Shown piece by piece: positions 18,408-26,732 of a stretch of 64,000 nucleotides of DNA. Position 1 is the stretch's first letter. Each line of letters opens with the position of its first letter. Location: assembly GCA_022841625.1 (NCBI GenBank), contig JALHRD010000010.1:62001-126000 (forward strand), in the 5' to 3' direction. This stretch comes from Xanthobacteraceae bacterium (GTDB taxonomy: Bacteria > Pseudomonadota > Alphaproteobacteria > Rhizobiales > Xanthobacteraceae). Position numbers and translations under genes: made by a program. The notes under the pieces are model-generated. The model was not told the DNA's origin, ran no database searches, and worked only from the letters and a program-made list of their open reading frames with translations.

Positions 18408-21215
18408 ATGCTGACGCCCGCCGACCAGATCCAACGCGCGCCCTCCGATCTACTGAACGTGGATGCGTTGGCGGCCGATCTCGACAAGCTTTGCGGGCTC
18501 CATGCCGGGCGTGAGCGTGAACTGCGGACCGCGATTGCGCAGCGGATCAAAGCCGCGCTCGCGGAAGGGCGCGCCGCCATCGAACAATTGCTCCTGAAAG
18601 ACCGGCACGGCCGCCGCTGCGCCGAGCGGCTGTGCGACATGCACGACCAGGTCATTCGGCTGCTGTTCGAGCTCGCCGAGCGGCACCTCTATCCCGCGCA
18701 AAGCCGATCGGAAGCCGAACGAATGACGGTGGTTGCGACCGGCGGCTACGGTCGCGGGCTGCTGGCGCCCGGTTCCGACATCGATCTTCTGTTCCTGCTG
18801 CCCTACAAGCAGACCGCATGGGGCGAATCGGTCGCCGAAACGATCCTGTACTGCCTCTGGGACACGGGACTGAAAGTCGGCCACGCCACGCGTTCGGTCC
18901 AAGAATGTATTCGGCAGGCCAAAGCCGACATTACAATCCGCACCGCCATCCTCGAATCGCGCTTTCTGTTCGGCGACCGCAAACTGTTCGACGAGTTAGT
19001 CAGCCGTTTTGACAAGGATGTGACGCAGGGCACCGCACCGGAATTCGTCGCCGCTAAACTTGCCGAGCGCGAGGAACGTCACCGCCGCGCCGGTCAGTCG
19101 CGTTATCTGGTGGAGCCGAACGTCAAGGACGGCAAGGGCGGCCTGCGCGACCTGCATACGCTGTTTTGGATCGCGAAATACGTCTACCGGGTGCGCGAAC
19201 CCGAAGAGCTGATTCAGAAGGGCGTCTTCAATCGTTCGGAGTACACACTGTTTCGCCGCTGCGAAGATTTTCTCTGGTCGGTGCGCTGCCACATGCACTT
19301 TGTCACGGGCCGTTCGGAGGAACGGTTGTCGTTCGACATCCAGCGCGAGATCGCCGTGCGCCTTGGCTACACCTCACATGCCGGCCTGCGGGATGTCGAG
19401 CGATTCATGAAGCACTATTTCTTGATTGCCAAAGATGTCGGCGACCTCACCGCGATCCTGTGCGCCGAGCTTGAAGATAGCCAGGCCAAGACAACGCCGG
19501 TACTCAGCCGCATGATGGCGAAGTTCCGGTCCCCGAAGCGGCGCACGCTGAGCGAAGCCGACGACTTCATCGCCGAGAACAACCGGATCATCGTCGCGGA
19601 CCCAGCCGCCTTTAGGCGCGATCCCGTAAACCTGATCCGCGTCTTCCATCTCGCGCAAAAACACAATCTCGCGTTCCATCCGGACGCGATGCATACAATC
19701 CGTCACTCGCTGAACCTTATCAATCATGAATTACGCGAGAGCCCGGAGGCAAACCGGCTATTCCTTGAAATCCTGACCTCGCAGAATGATGCAGAAACCG
19801 TGCTCCGCCGCATGAACGAGGCCGGTGTGCTGGGCAAGTTCGTGCGCAGCTTCGGCCGCATCGTGGCAATGATGCAGTTTAACATGTACCACCACTATAC
19901 GGTTGACGAGCACCTGCTGCGTTGCATCGGCATTCTTTCCGACATCGAGGCCGGACGCGCCGACGACGCCGCGTTCGCAACCGAGCTGATGCGCACCATT
20001 CAGCCGGAACACCGCACGTTGCTCTATGTCGCGCTGTTTCTGCACGACATCGCCAAAGGCCGGATCGAGGATCATTCGACGGCCGGGGCGCGGGTGGCGC
20101 GACGGCTGTGCCCGCGTTTTGGCTTATCGGCAGCGGAAACCGATACTGTCGCATGGTTGGTGGAGCAGCACCTGGTTATGTCCACAGTAGCGCAATCGCG
20201 CGACCTTTCCGATCGGGTCACCATCCAGACCTTTGCCGAAGTGGCGCAATCGGTCGAACGGCTGAAGCTTTTGACTCTGCTCACGGTCGCCGACATCAAG
20301 GGAGTCGGCCCGGGCGTTTGGAATGGGTGGAAGTCACAACTGATCCGCACGCTCTACTACGAAACCGAACCGGTGCTGACCGGTGGCTTCTCCGAAGTCA
20401 ATCGCGCGCAGCGGGTCGCGATGGCGCAGGCCGAATTGCGCGCGGAATTGAAGGACTGGTCCGCCGAACAAATCGACGCCTATGTCGCCCGCCACTATCC
20501 GGCCTACTGGCTGAAGGTCGATTTACCGACCAAGGTTGCGCACGCGCGTTTCGTCCAGGCCACCGAGGCTTCGGGGAAATCGCTGGCAACGTCAATCAAT
20601 CTCAATCGCGCCCGCGGTGTCGCGGAATTGACCGTCTACGCACCCGACCATCCGCGATTGCTATCGATCATCGCTGGCGCCTGTGCAATGGCTGGCGCTA
20701 ACATCGTCGATGCGCAGATCTACACCACCACCGATGCGCGCGCGCTTGATACAATTGCGGTGTCACGCGGCTTCGACCGCGACGAGGACGAGGAGCGTCG
20801 CGCAACGCGCGTGGCCTTATCGATCGAGCAGGCCCTGCGCGGCGACTTGCGGCTGCCCGAAGTCATCGCCAAACGCGCCCCGCCCAAAGGCCGCTTAAAG
20901 GCGTTCGCGGTCGAGCCCGAGGTCACGCTCAACAACCAATGGTCCAATCGCTACACCATGATCGAGGTTACCGGGCTCGACCGTCCCGGCCTGCTCCATG
21001 AGTTGACGGCGACGCTGTCAAAGCTGAATCTCAATATCGCCTCGGCGCATGTGGCAACCTTCGGCGAACGCGTGGTGGACGTGTTCTACGTGACCGATCT
21101 GCTTGGCGACAAGATTTCTTCGCCGACCCGCCAGGCGGCGGTCAAGCGCGCCCTGCTCCAGCTCTTCGTATCCGCCGATACTGCGCAGGCAAAGCCCGCG
21201 ACGGTTGCGACTTGA
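18408..21215 (+). CDS. glnD: [protein-PII] uridylyltransferase/uridylyl-removing enzyme
   Basis: A 935-aa bifunctional nitrogen sensor. The nucleotidyltransferase domain shows GGYGRGLLAPGSDIDLLFL near residue 112 with its metal-binding Asp pair. A central helical domain follows, then an HD domain with FLHDIAKGR near residue 545 and later AAETDTVAWLVEQHL. Two C-terminal ACT domains lie at roughly 740-810 (VYAPDHPRLLSIIAG) and 850-920 (VTGLDRPGLLHELTATL). It uridylylates PII when glutamine is low and reverses this when it is high, controlling nitrogen assimilation. ATG 18408 is the first in-frame start. Confidence 0.97.
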   Translation: MLTPADQIQRAPSDLLNVDALAADLDKLCGLHAGRERELRTAIAQRIKAALAEGRAAIEQLLLKDRHGRRCAERLCDMHDQVIRLLFELAERHLYPAQSRSEAERMTVVATGGYGRGLLAPGSDIDLLFLLPYKQTAWGESVAETILYCLWDTGLKVGHATRSVQECIRQAKADITIRTAILESRFLFGDRKLFDELVSRFDKDVTQGTAPEFVAAKLAEREERHRRAGQSRYLVEPNVKDGKGGLRDLHTLFWIAKYVYRVREPEELIQKGVFNRSEYTLFRRCEDFLWSVRCHMHFVTGRSEERLSFDIQREIAVRLGYTSHAGLRDVERFMKHYFLIAKDVGDLTAILCAELEDSQAKTTPVLSRMMAKFRSPKRRTLSEADDFIAENNRIIVADPAAFRRDPVNLIRVFHLAQKHNLAFHPDAMHTIRHSLNLINHELRESPEANRLFLEILTSQNDAETVLRRMNEAGVLGKFVRSFGRIVAMMQFNMYHHYTVDEHLLRCIGILSDIEAGRADDAAFATELMRTIQPEHRTLLYVALFLHDIAKGRIEDHSTAGARVARRLCPRFGLSAAETDTVAWLVEQHLVMSTVAQSRDLSDRVTIQTFAEVAQSVERLKLLTLLTVADIKGVGPGVWNGWKSQLIRTLYYETEPVLTGGFSEVNRAQRVAMAQAELRAELKDWSAEQIDAYVARHYPAYWLKVDLPTKVAHARFVQATEASGKSLATSINLNRARGVAELTVYAPDHPRLLSIIAGACAMAGANIVDAQIYTTTDARALDTIAVSRGFDRDEDEERRATRVALSIEQALRGDLRLPEVIAKRAPPKGRLKAFAVEPEVTLNNQWSNRYTMIEVTGLDRPGLLHELTATLSKLNLNIASAHVATFGERVVDVFYVTDLLGDKISSPTRQAAVKRALLQLFVSADTAQAKPATVAT

Positions 21216-21242
21216 CGCGCTGCGAGCATCCCAGCCGTCGTT

Positions 21243-21317
21243 AGACCCAAGATTTCGAAGACCCAAGAGTCCAAGGACCCAAGAGTCCAAAGACCCCCGG
21301 GTCCAGGGACCCAAGAC
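21243..21317. repeat. imperfect tandem repeat downstream of glnD
   Basis: The 9-mer GACCCAAGA recurs at 21244, 21260, 21276 and 21308. The middle two copies extend to GACCCAAGAGTCCAA, giving a repeat period of 16 nt. It lies just after the glnD stop and before the terminator at 21343. The A/C-rich run without strong secondary structure could be a Rho-loading site or a decayed repeat. No coding function is visible. Confidence 0.7.
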
Positions 21318-21342
21318 GCCAAATCCCATCCGCCAAAACGAA

Positions 21343-21371
21343 AACGGCTGCGGGGGTTGCCCGCAGCCGTT
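21343..21371 (-). terminator. intrinsic terminator of the Gly-Met protein gene
   Basis: A perfect 12-bp stem, AACGGCTGCGGG at 21343-21354 pairing with CCCGCAGCCGTT at 21360-21371, has a 5-nt loop. Read on the minus strand the hairpin is followed by TTTTCGTTTTGG. This is a classical Rho-independent terminator for the gene ending at 21400. It may also act weakly for glnD from the other side. Confidence 0.85.
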
Positions 21372-21399
21372 GGATTCGAATGCGTTGGATCGGTGGAGC

Positions 21400-21705
21400 T
21401 TACTTCTTCTTGGCTTTGCCGGCGTCGCCGCCCATTCCACCACCCATGCCACCGCCCATGCCGCCGCCCATGCCGCCGCCCATGCCACCGCCCATGCCGC
21501 CGCGGGCCTTGGCCTTCTTCGCCTCAACGCTCTTACCGGCGAGATTGTCGCCGAGCGCCGACCAGAAGCCAAAGTTCTGCGGGGCGCTTTCAGCCTTCGC
21601 CTTGGACTTCGCCTTGGCGGCGGCAAACGATTCAGTCGGAGCCGTAGCAATCATCGGAGCGGACAAGATGAACGCCGCAGCGACGAGAAGTGCGATCTTT
21701 CGCAT
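21400..21705 (-). CDS. small secreted Gly-Met repeat protein
   Basis: A 101-aa protein of unknown function. A Sec signal MRKIALLVAAAFILSAPMIA is followed by an Ala/Lys-rich stretch, then QNFGFWSALGDNLAG. The C-terminal third is six GGMG tetrapeptides encoded by six 12-nt direct repeats at 21431-21502, ending in GDAGKAKKK. Gly/Met-rich exported segments can bind Cu or Ag, or form flexible surface material; neither role is shown. It has its own terminator at 21343 and stands alone between glnD and a penicillin-binding protein. The repeat number is likely to vary between strains. Confidence 0.75.
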   Translation of the reverse strand: MRKIALLVAAAFILSAPMIATAPTESFAAAKAKSKAKAESAPQNFGFWSALGDNLAGKSVEAKKAKARGGMGGGMGGGMGGGMGGGMGGGMGGDAGKAKKK

Positions 21706-22031
21706 GTTTAATCCCCCAATTGATTTCTAGCCGGGTCTTCCGGATGCCCCGAACTCTATGCTGAAATTTTTTCCGATGGAAGAGGATTCATTCATGGTTA
21801 ACCAGATAAGATGCTGAATTCGTTTATGTATATTTGTTCATCTGACCGTTCATCGGCGCTGCAGAATTGCGATCCGGCGGAATTGCACAGCGCGTTTTTC
21901 CGACGACAATTCAGGCACTAGGCAAGAGCTCTTCGCCTCGCGGACGCAGCCCTTGCGGTCCGGTAACGGCCCTTAAAGGGACCCCCATTAACGTCCGGAC
22001 TAGGCCCCAGGGGGACGGCCGGGATGGGGAC
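21706..22031. promoter_or_regulatory. 326-nt intergenic region with AT-rich promoter zone and GC-rich leader
   Basis: The left part (about 21750-21850) is AT-rich relative to its surroundings and suits two divergent promoters, one for the Gly-Met protein and one for the PBP gene. The right part (about 21940-22025) is GC-rich and contains short self-complementary pieces such as CCCTTAAAGGG and two copies of GTCCGG/CCGGAC, so the PBP mRNA leader may fold. No small ORF or known RNA family was recognised. Confidence 0.4.
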
Positions 22032-24092
22032 ATGTCGCGCTCCAAGCGAAAGCCGCGAGACGGTCGCGAGTCGGCTGACGAGCCGGAGGGAAAGCCATCG
22101 GCCGGCGACGGACGCGACGACACGCCGCAGCGCCGCAAGCGCAGGGCAAAGCACCGCTCACCGCTTCGCCGCGCGATTTATTGGAGCGCTGTGCTTGGGC
22201 TCTGGCTGCTGATTGCAGCCGGCGGAGCCATTGTCTGGGTCGCCGCCAACCTCCCGCCCATTCATTCCTTGGAGATTCCGCGACGACCGCCGTCGATCGA
22301 GATTGTCGGCAATGACGGCAAGCTGCTCGCGACCCGGGGCGAAATGCACGGCGCCACCTTATCGCTCAGGGACATGCCGCCGTACCTACCGAAGGCATTT
22401 CTGGCGATTGAGGATCACCGGTTTTACAGTCACTATGGCGTCGATCCGATCGGCTTGATGCGCGCGGCGACCGCCAATCTAATCCGCCGCGGCGTATCGC
22501 AAGGCGGCTCGACCATTACGCAGCAGCTCGCAAAGAACCTGTTCCTCACGCAGCAACGCACCTTCGGGCGAAAATTGCAGGAGTTGGTGCTGGCGCTCTG
22601 GCTGGAGCGAAAATTCAGCAAGACCGAGATCCTCGAACTTTATCTCAACCGCGTCTATTTCGGCGCGGGCGCCTATGGCGTCGACGCCGCCGCGCAACGC
22701 TACTTCGGCAAGTCCGCCCGCCAGGTCAGCATCGCCGAATCCGCCATGCTCGCCGGGCTGGTGCGTTCGCCGTCGCGGCTCGCCCCCACCCGCAATCCGG
22801 ACGGCGCCGAACGGCGTGCGCAAGTCGTGATCGCGGCGATGATCGGCCACGGCTACATCACCGAAACGATGGCAAAGCTCGCTCTGGCAAAGCCGGCACG
22901 CACCGTCAAGATCGCCAGCAGCGGGTCTGCCAATTACATCGCCGATTGGATCATGGATGTGCTGGACGATCTGATCGGCCATGTCGAGCAGGATATCGTC
23001 GTACGCACCTCAATCGACCCGGCATTGCAGCTCGCCGCCGAGGCAGCATTGCAAAACGAGCTTTCCCAGAAAGGCGAGAAGTTCGGCGTGGGCCAGGGTG
23101 CGATCGTCGCAATGTCGCCGGCTGGCGCCGTACGCGCAATGGTCGGGGGCAGGAATTATATGGAAAGCCAGTTTAACCGTGCGGTTGCGGCGCGGCGGCA
23201 GCCGGGCTCCGCCTTCAAACCGTTCGTCTACCTCACGGCGCTTGAACGCGGCCTCGCGCCGGACACTATCCGCGATGATCGACCGATCGCGGTCAAGAAT
23301 TGGCGACCGGAGAATTACAACCGCGAATACTACGGACCGGTCACGCTGACGCAGGGCCTCGCGCACTCGCTCAACACGGTGGCGGTGCGATTGACGATGG
23401 AATTCAGCCCCGCGGCCGTGGCCCGAACTGCTCATCGCCTCGGCATTGCGTCCAAGCTTGAGACCAATCCGACGCTCGCATTGGGGACGTCCGAGGTTTC
23501 CTTGATTGAACTGGTCTCAGCCTATGCGCCGTTCGCCAATGGCGGCAGCGCCATCGCGCCCTATGTGGTTGAGCGCGTCAGCACCAAGGCCGGAAAAATC
23601 CTTTTCGACCGAAAGCCGCACGACCTCGGAACCATCGTCGAGCCACGCTACGTCGCGATGATGAACACAATGATGCGTGAGACGGTGCGGGTCGGCACAG
23701 CGCAACGGGGCCAATTGCCGGGATGGCAGACCGCCGGCAAGACCGGCACCAGTCAGGATTTCCGCGACGCCTGGTTCGTGGGCTACACAGCCCACCTCGT
23801 CACCGGTGTGTGGCTCGGCAATGACGACTCATCCCCGACGCGTCGCGCGACCGGCGGCGGCATGCCGGTGGACATCTGGACTCGTTTCATGCGCAACGCC
23901 CACCAAGGCGTCGCGGTCGCGACATTGCCGGGCCAACCGGGACCGTCGCTTGCATCTATCATTCGCGAAGCGGCGACATCGCCGCCACCGGCCAACGTCC
24001 CGAATTCAACGGGCACGCAGCCGCAGCGAACGCAGCATCCGAGCGGCGGACTCGACGGCTGGCTGATCGACCGCCTGTTCGGCCGGCGCTGA
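22032..24092 (+). CDS. class A penicillin-binding protein (PBP1A family)
   Basis: A 686-aa bifunctional peptidoglycan synthase. ATG 22032 follows GGGGA; the frame is open to 21867, but that part looks non-coding. The N-terminal cytoplasmic tail is about 50 residues, very Arg/Lys-rich, then one membrane helix (residues about 55-75). The GT51 glycosyltransferase domain has EDHRFYSHYGVD and GGSTITQQLAKNLF. The transpeptidase domain has SxxK in PGSAFKPFVYL, SLN in AHSLNTVAV and KTGTS in AGKTGTSQDF. It polymerises and cross-links glycan in the periplasm. Its last 87 nt overlap the convergent TIGR01777 gene. Confidence 0.95.
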   Translation: MSRSKRKPRDGRESADEPEGKPSAGDGRDDTPQRRKRRAKHRSPLRRAIYWSAVLGLWLLIAAGGAIVWVAANLPPIHSLEIPRRPPSIEIVGNDGKLLATRGEMHGATLSLRDMPPYLPKAFLAIEDHRFYSHYGVDPIGLMRAATANLIRRGVSQGGSTITQQLAKNLFLTQQRTFGRKLQELVLALWLERKFSKTEILELYLNRVYFGAGAYGVDAAAQRYFGKSARQVSIAESAMLAGLVRSPSRLAPTRNPDGAERRAQVVIAAMIGHGYITETMAKLALAKPARTVKIASSGSANYIADWIMDVLDDLIGHVEQDIVVRTSIDPALQLAAEAALQNELSQKGEKFGVGQGAIVAMSPAGAVRAMVGGRNYMESQFNRAVAARRQPGSAFKPFVYLTALERGLAPDTIRDDRPIAVKNWRPENYNREYYGPVTLTQGLAHSLNTVAVRLTMEFSPAAVARTAHRLGIASKLETNPTLALGTSEVSLIELVSAYAPFANGGSAIAPYVVERVSTKAGKILFDRKPHDLGTIVEPRYVAMMNTMMRETVRVGTAQRGQLPGWQTAGKTGTSQDFRDAWFVGYTAHLVTGVWLGNDDSSPTRRATGGGMPVDIWTRFMRNAHQGVAVATLPGQPGPSLASIIREAATSPPPANVPNSTGTQPQRTQHPSGGLDGWLIDRLFGRR

Positions 24093-25301
24093 GCCGGCAA
24101 GCGAACTATTCGGCCATACGCGCTGTCGTGTTTCATCCGCGCGCAACGGCGCGTCCGAAAGCATCGCGGATAAAGCGCTACGCACCGTGTCGTGCGCGAA
24201 CACGAAGCCACTGACCTGCGCCTTGTCCGGTAGCACCCGCTGGCCACCAAGCAAAAGTTCGTCGGCAAAAGCGCCGGCGAGATGATGCAAGATCGCCGCC
24301 GGCATCCTGAGCAGCGCCGGCCGCCGCAGCGCCTCCGCCAACGCCCGCGAAAATTCGGCATTCGTGATCGGCGTCGGTGCGGTCGCATTGACCGCGCCGA
24401 TCAGCGACGGCGTCACGATGCTATGCGCGATCAGGCGCACGAGATCGTCGCGTTCGATCCATGACATCCATTGCCGGCCGCTGCCGATCGGACCGCCAAG
24501 GCCAAACGCATAGGGTATCAGCAGCCGGCCCAGCAGCCCGCCTTCGAGGCCAAGCACCAGGCCAATCCTCAACCGCACCACCCGAACACCCAGCCGCTGC
24601 GCCTTGCGCGCCTCCTGCTCCCAGGCGTCGCAGACGCGATGCGTGAAGCAGCGTTTGCCGCCGTCAAATTCAGTCAGCGATTCGTCGCCCCATAGACCGT
24701 ACCAGCCAATGGCGGAGCCGCTGATCAGGACCGCGGGGCGCTGCTTGAGGCGTCCGATCAGGCGAACGACCGCGCGCGTGGCGCGCAGGCGCGACGACAG
24801 GATCGCCCTGCGCTTGCGGCGCGTCCAAAGCCCGTCGGCGATCGGCTCGCCAGCCAGATTGATAACGGCGTCGACACGGGTGTCGCTGTCGATCTGCGCG
24901 AGATCGGTAACAATACGGTAGGGCGGCCGCAGCATAGACGCCCTGGAAGGGGCGCGCGTGAGCACGGTGACGTCATGCCCGGCGTCAGTCAGCGCCTCAA
25001 CCAGACGTCGCCCGATGAAACCGGTCGCGCCAGTGATCAGGATGTGCTGCCGGTCCGGCAATACAGCGACCAGCCCGGCCGGCGCAGCCAGCGCCAACCG
25101 ATGCATCGGCCGCGCCACCAGGAGACCGCGCCGCGCCGCGAACACAAGGCCGAGCGCTGCCAGCAATGCAGCGACGCTCGCCGCGCCATACCAGACCCGC
25201 TCAAGCGCAGTCGGGCTCACGCCCCAGCCAACGAAAGCCGCAAGCAGCAATGCCAGCGCTGCCGTTAAGACGACCATCATCCAGAGCCGATTTGCTGTCA
25301 C
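24006..25301 (-). CDS. TIGR01777-family NAD(P)-binding epimerase-like protein with N-terminal membrane segments
   Basis: A 431-aa protein. Residues 1-80 hold two hydrophobic segments, then a Rossmann fold with LITGATGFIGRRLVEAL, INLAGEPIADGLWT, LISGSAIGWYG and GSGRQWMSWIERDDLVRLI, the diagnostic TIGR01777/YfcH pattern. Plain YfcH proteins are about 300 aa, so the N-terminal membrane anchor and a C-terminal low-complexity extension are additions. Its GTG or ATG start overlaps the DUF4166 stop by 4 nt, so they are coupled. The reaction is unknown; a sugar-nucleotide or lipid substrate is possible. The 3' end runs 87 nt into the PBP gene on the other strand. Confidence 0.88.
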   Translation of the reverse strand: MTANRLWMMVVLTAALALLLAAFVGWGVSPTALERVWYGAASVAALLAALGLVFAARRGLLVARPMHRLALAAPAGLVAVLPDRQHILITGATGFIGRRLVEALTDAGHDVTVLTRAPSRASMLRPPYRIVTDLAQIDSDTRVDAVINLAGEPIADGLWTRRKRRAILSSRLRATRAVVRLIGRLKQRPAVLISGSAIGWYGLWGDESLTEFDGGKRCFTHRVCDAWEQEARKAQRLGVRVVRLRIGLVLGLEGGLLGRLLIPYAFGLGGPIGSGRQWMSWIERDDLVRLIAHSIVTPSLIGAVNATAPTPITNAEFSRALAEALRRPALLRMPAAILHHLAGAFADELLLGGQRVLPDKAQVSGFVFAHDTVRSALSAMLSDAPLRADETRQRVWPNSSLAGSAPAEQAVDQPAVESAARMLRSLRLRAR

Positions 25302-26002
25302 GACGGTAACTCCCGATACAAGGCCATTTGGCGGAGCAGCAGCCCGAACCGCCGATGCACGAGCTGCAATGTGAAGCTGAACCGGCCGTCCGGGACCTCG
25401 GCATGGATGACCGTCAATTCACCGGGGCAAAGCCAATCCGGCAAAACGAAGTGGCGCCCGAACGCCTGCACAAAGTAATTTTCGCTCCGAAAGATCAGCG
25501 CGCCTTCGCGAACCAGCAGGTGCAGAGACATCCCGACGCCATAGCCGACATACTCCTCAAGCCCGGTTGAGCCGGCGAAGCGCTTGGCGGAATGCACCAC
25601 CTGCGGAAAGCCGGTCCGGCGCGCATAGATGCGGCTCCAGATCTGGCCGCCGCTCGCGGCGCTTTCCGTCACCGTCACGATGCTGGGAACGTGGACGCAT
25701 CGTTCGGTGGGCAGCGGACCACCGATCAATCGCAGGGCCTGCGCCAGCAACCAGCCCCAGCGGCTCATGCGGGTTTCCGGAATCTCGCCGGCATAGACCG
25801 CGGTGCCGCCGGTCCGCTGACGCTTGCTGAACCGCCGGCGGATCGCGAACGGCAACGCCGACCAATCATCGTCACGCAGCAAGGCGCGAAACCGTAGATC
25901 GCCAAGCTCGCTAGCGTCAGAATCGGACTGGGAATCGGGCTGAACCTTGAAGTCGACTCCCAGACTGGGCCTCAATTCGTGTGCCGCGGCTTTCGCGCGC
26001 AT
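25298..26002 (-). CDS. DUF4166 domain protein
   Basis: A 234-aa protein. After an N-terminal tail of about 35 polar residues, FRALLRDDDWSALPFAIRRRF and YAGEIPETRMSRWGWLLA start the DUF4166 domain, which continues through GQIWSRIYARRTGFPQVVHS and YVGYGVGMSLHL. It has no signal peptide or membrane helix. The domain is often found with or fused to TIGR01777 proteins, and here the stop overlaps the TIGR01777 start by 4 nt. It is 18 nt from the GbsR-type regulator gene, so the three form one operon. Function unknown. Confidence 0.85.
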   Translation of the reverse strand: MRAKAAAHELRPSLGVDFKVQPDSQSDSDASELGDLRFRALLRDDDWSALPFAIRRRFSKRQRTGGTAVYAGEIPETRMSRWGWLLAQALRLIGGPLPTERCVHVPSIVTVTESAASGGQIWSRIYARRTGFPQVVHSAKRFAGSTGLEEYVGYGVGMSLHLLVREGALIFRSENYFVQAFGRHFVLPDWLCPGELTVIHAEVPDGRFSFTLQLVHRRFGLLLRQMALYRELPS

Positions 26003-26020
26003 GACATCACCTCCTGACCG

Positions 26021-26581
26021 CTACTTCTGTCTCCCGAGTGGCAAAAGGCTCACGATTCGCGTGCCGAGACGAATCAGCGCCGCGAGCTTTGAGCGCGGTA
26101 CCGTCAGCATCTGGGTGTGCCACCGATCGATCGACTCGATGAATGCGAGCATGTCCCGGAGCCGCTTGGCCGCGACTGGATGTAATTTCGTGTCGCGGTC
26201 GGCGCCGACGACGCAGATCTTGAGAGCGTCGACCGCGGGATCGATTTCCCGTTCCTTGCGAACGGTGGCGATCCTCACCGCAATTTCCCAGAGATCGGTT
26301 TCCGCCTCGAAATGGTCGCGGCGGTCGCCCTTTACGGGTATGCGGCGGATGAGGTTCCAGGCCATCAATTCGCGAATCGAGTTCGACACATTCGACCGCG
26401 CGAGGCCGAGCGCGTCGGCAATGTCCTCGGCGGTCAAGGGCCGCTCCGCCAGATAGAGCAGCGCATGGATCTGGCTGACCGAGCGATTGACGCCCCACTG
26501 CCCGCCCATGTCGCCCCAATGCAGGATGAAGCGTTCGACGGTTTCCGGGAGCTTGACTGCTTTGTCGGTATTTTCTGTCAT
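26021..26581 (-). CDS. GbsR/MarR-family transcriptional regulator
   Basis: A 186-aa winged-helix regulator. ATG 26581 (MTENTDKAVKLPE) is chosen because it starts the family's N-terminal helix; the open frame further upstream is proline/arginine-rich and lies over the neighbouring gene. HWGDMGGQWGVNRSVSQIHAL and the helix-turn-helix LTAEDIADALGLARSNVSNSI are the GbsR hallmarks, and RRIPVKGDRRDHFEAE is the wing. A perfect 18-bp palindrome covers the start codon, so it probably represses itself and the DUF4166-TIGR01777 genes behind it. Confidence 0.9.
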   Translation of the reverse strand: MTENTDKAVKLPETVERFILHWGDMGGQWGVNRSVSQIHALLYLAERPLTAEDIADALGLARSNVSNSIRELMAWNLIRRIPVKGDRRDHFEAETDLWEIAVRIATVRKEREIDPAVDALKICVVGADRDTKLHPVAAKRLRDMLAFIESIDRWHTQMLTVPRSKLAALIRLGTRIVSLLPLGRQK

Positions 26582-26589
26582 GACAGAAA
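26572..26589. promoter_or_regulatory. palindromic operator over the GbsR-type start codon
   Basis: TTTCTGTCATGACAGAAA is a perfect 18-bp palindrome with the regulator's ATG in its centre. MarR/GbsR-type dimers bind such sites. A repressor bound here would block transcription or initiation of its own gene, so autoregulation is inferred. Confidence 0.75.
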
Positions 26590-26732
26590 TATCAGAAGCC
26601 ATCGAACCGATGTCAAGGGGGAGGTCGCGACCAGCGCCCAAGGCGCCCAGGGCTCCCAATGCGCCTTTATCGACCGAAATTCGCACGATTTGATCGATTG
26701 GCCGCGCCAGCAGGCTCGGCCGCGATCGCCCC

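Noticed and set aside
21867-22031. N-terminal extension of the PBP gene to 21867
   Set aside because: The extension is not homologous to PBPs, and ATG 22032 has the proper ribosome site.
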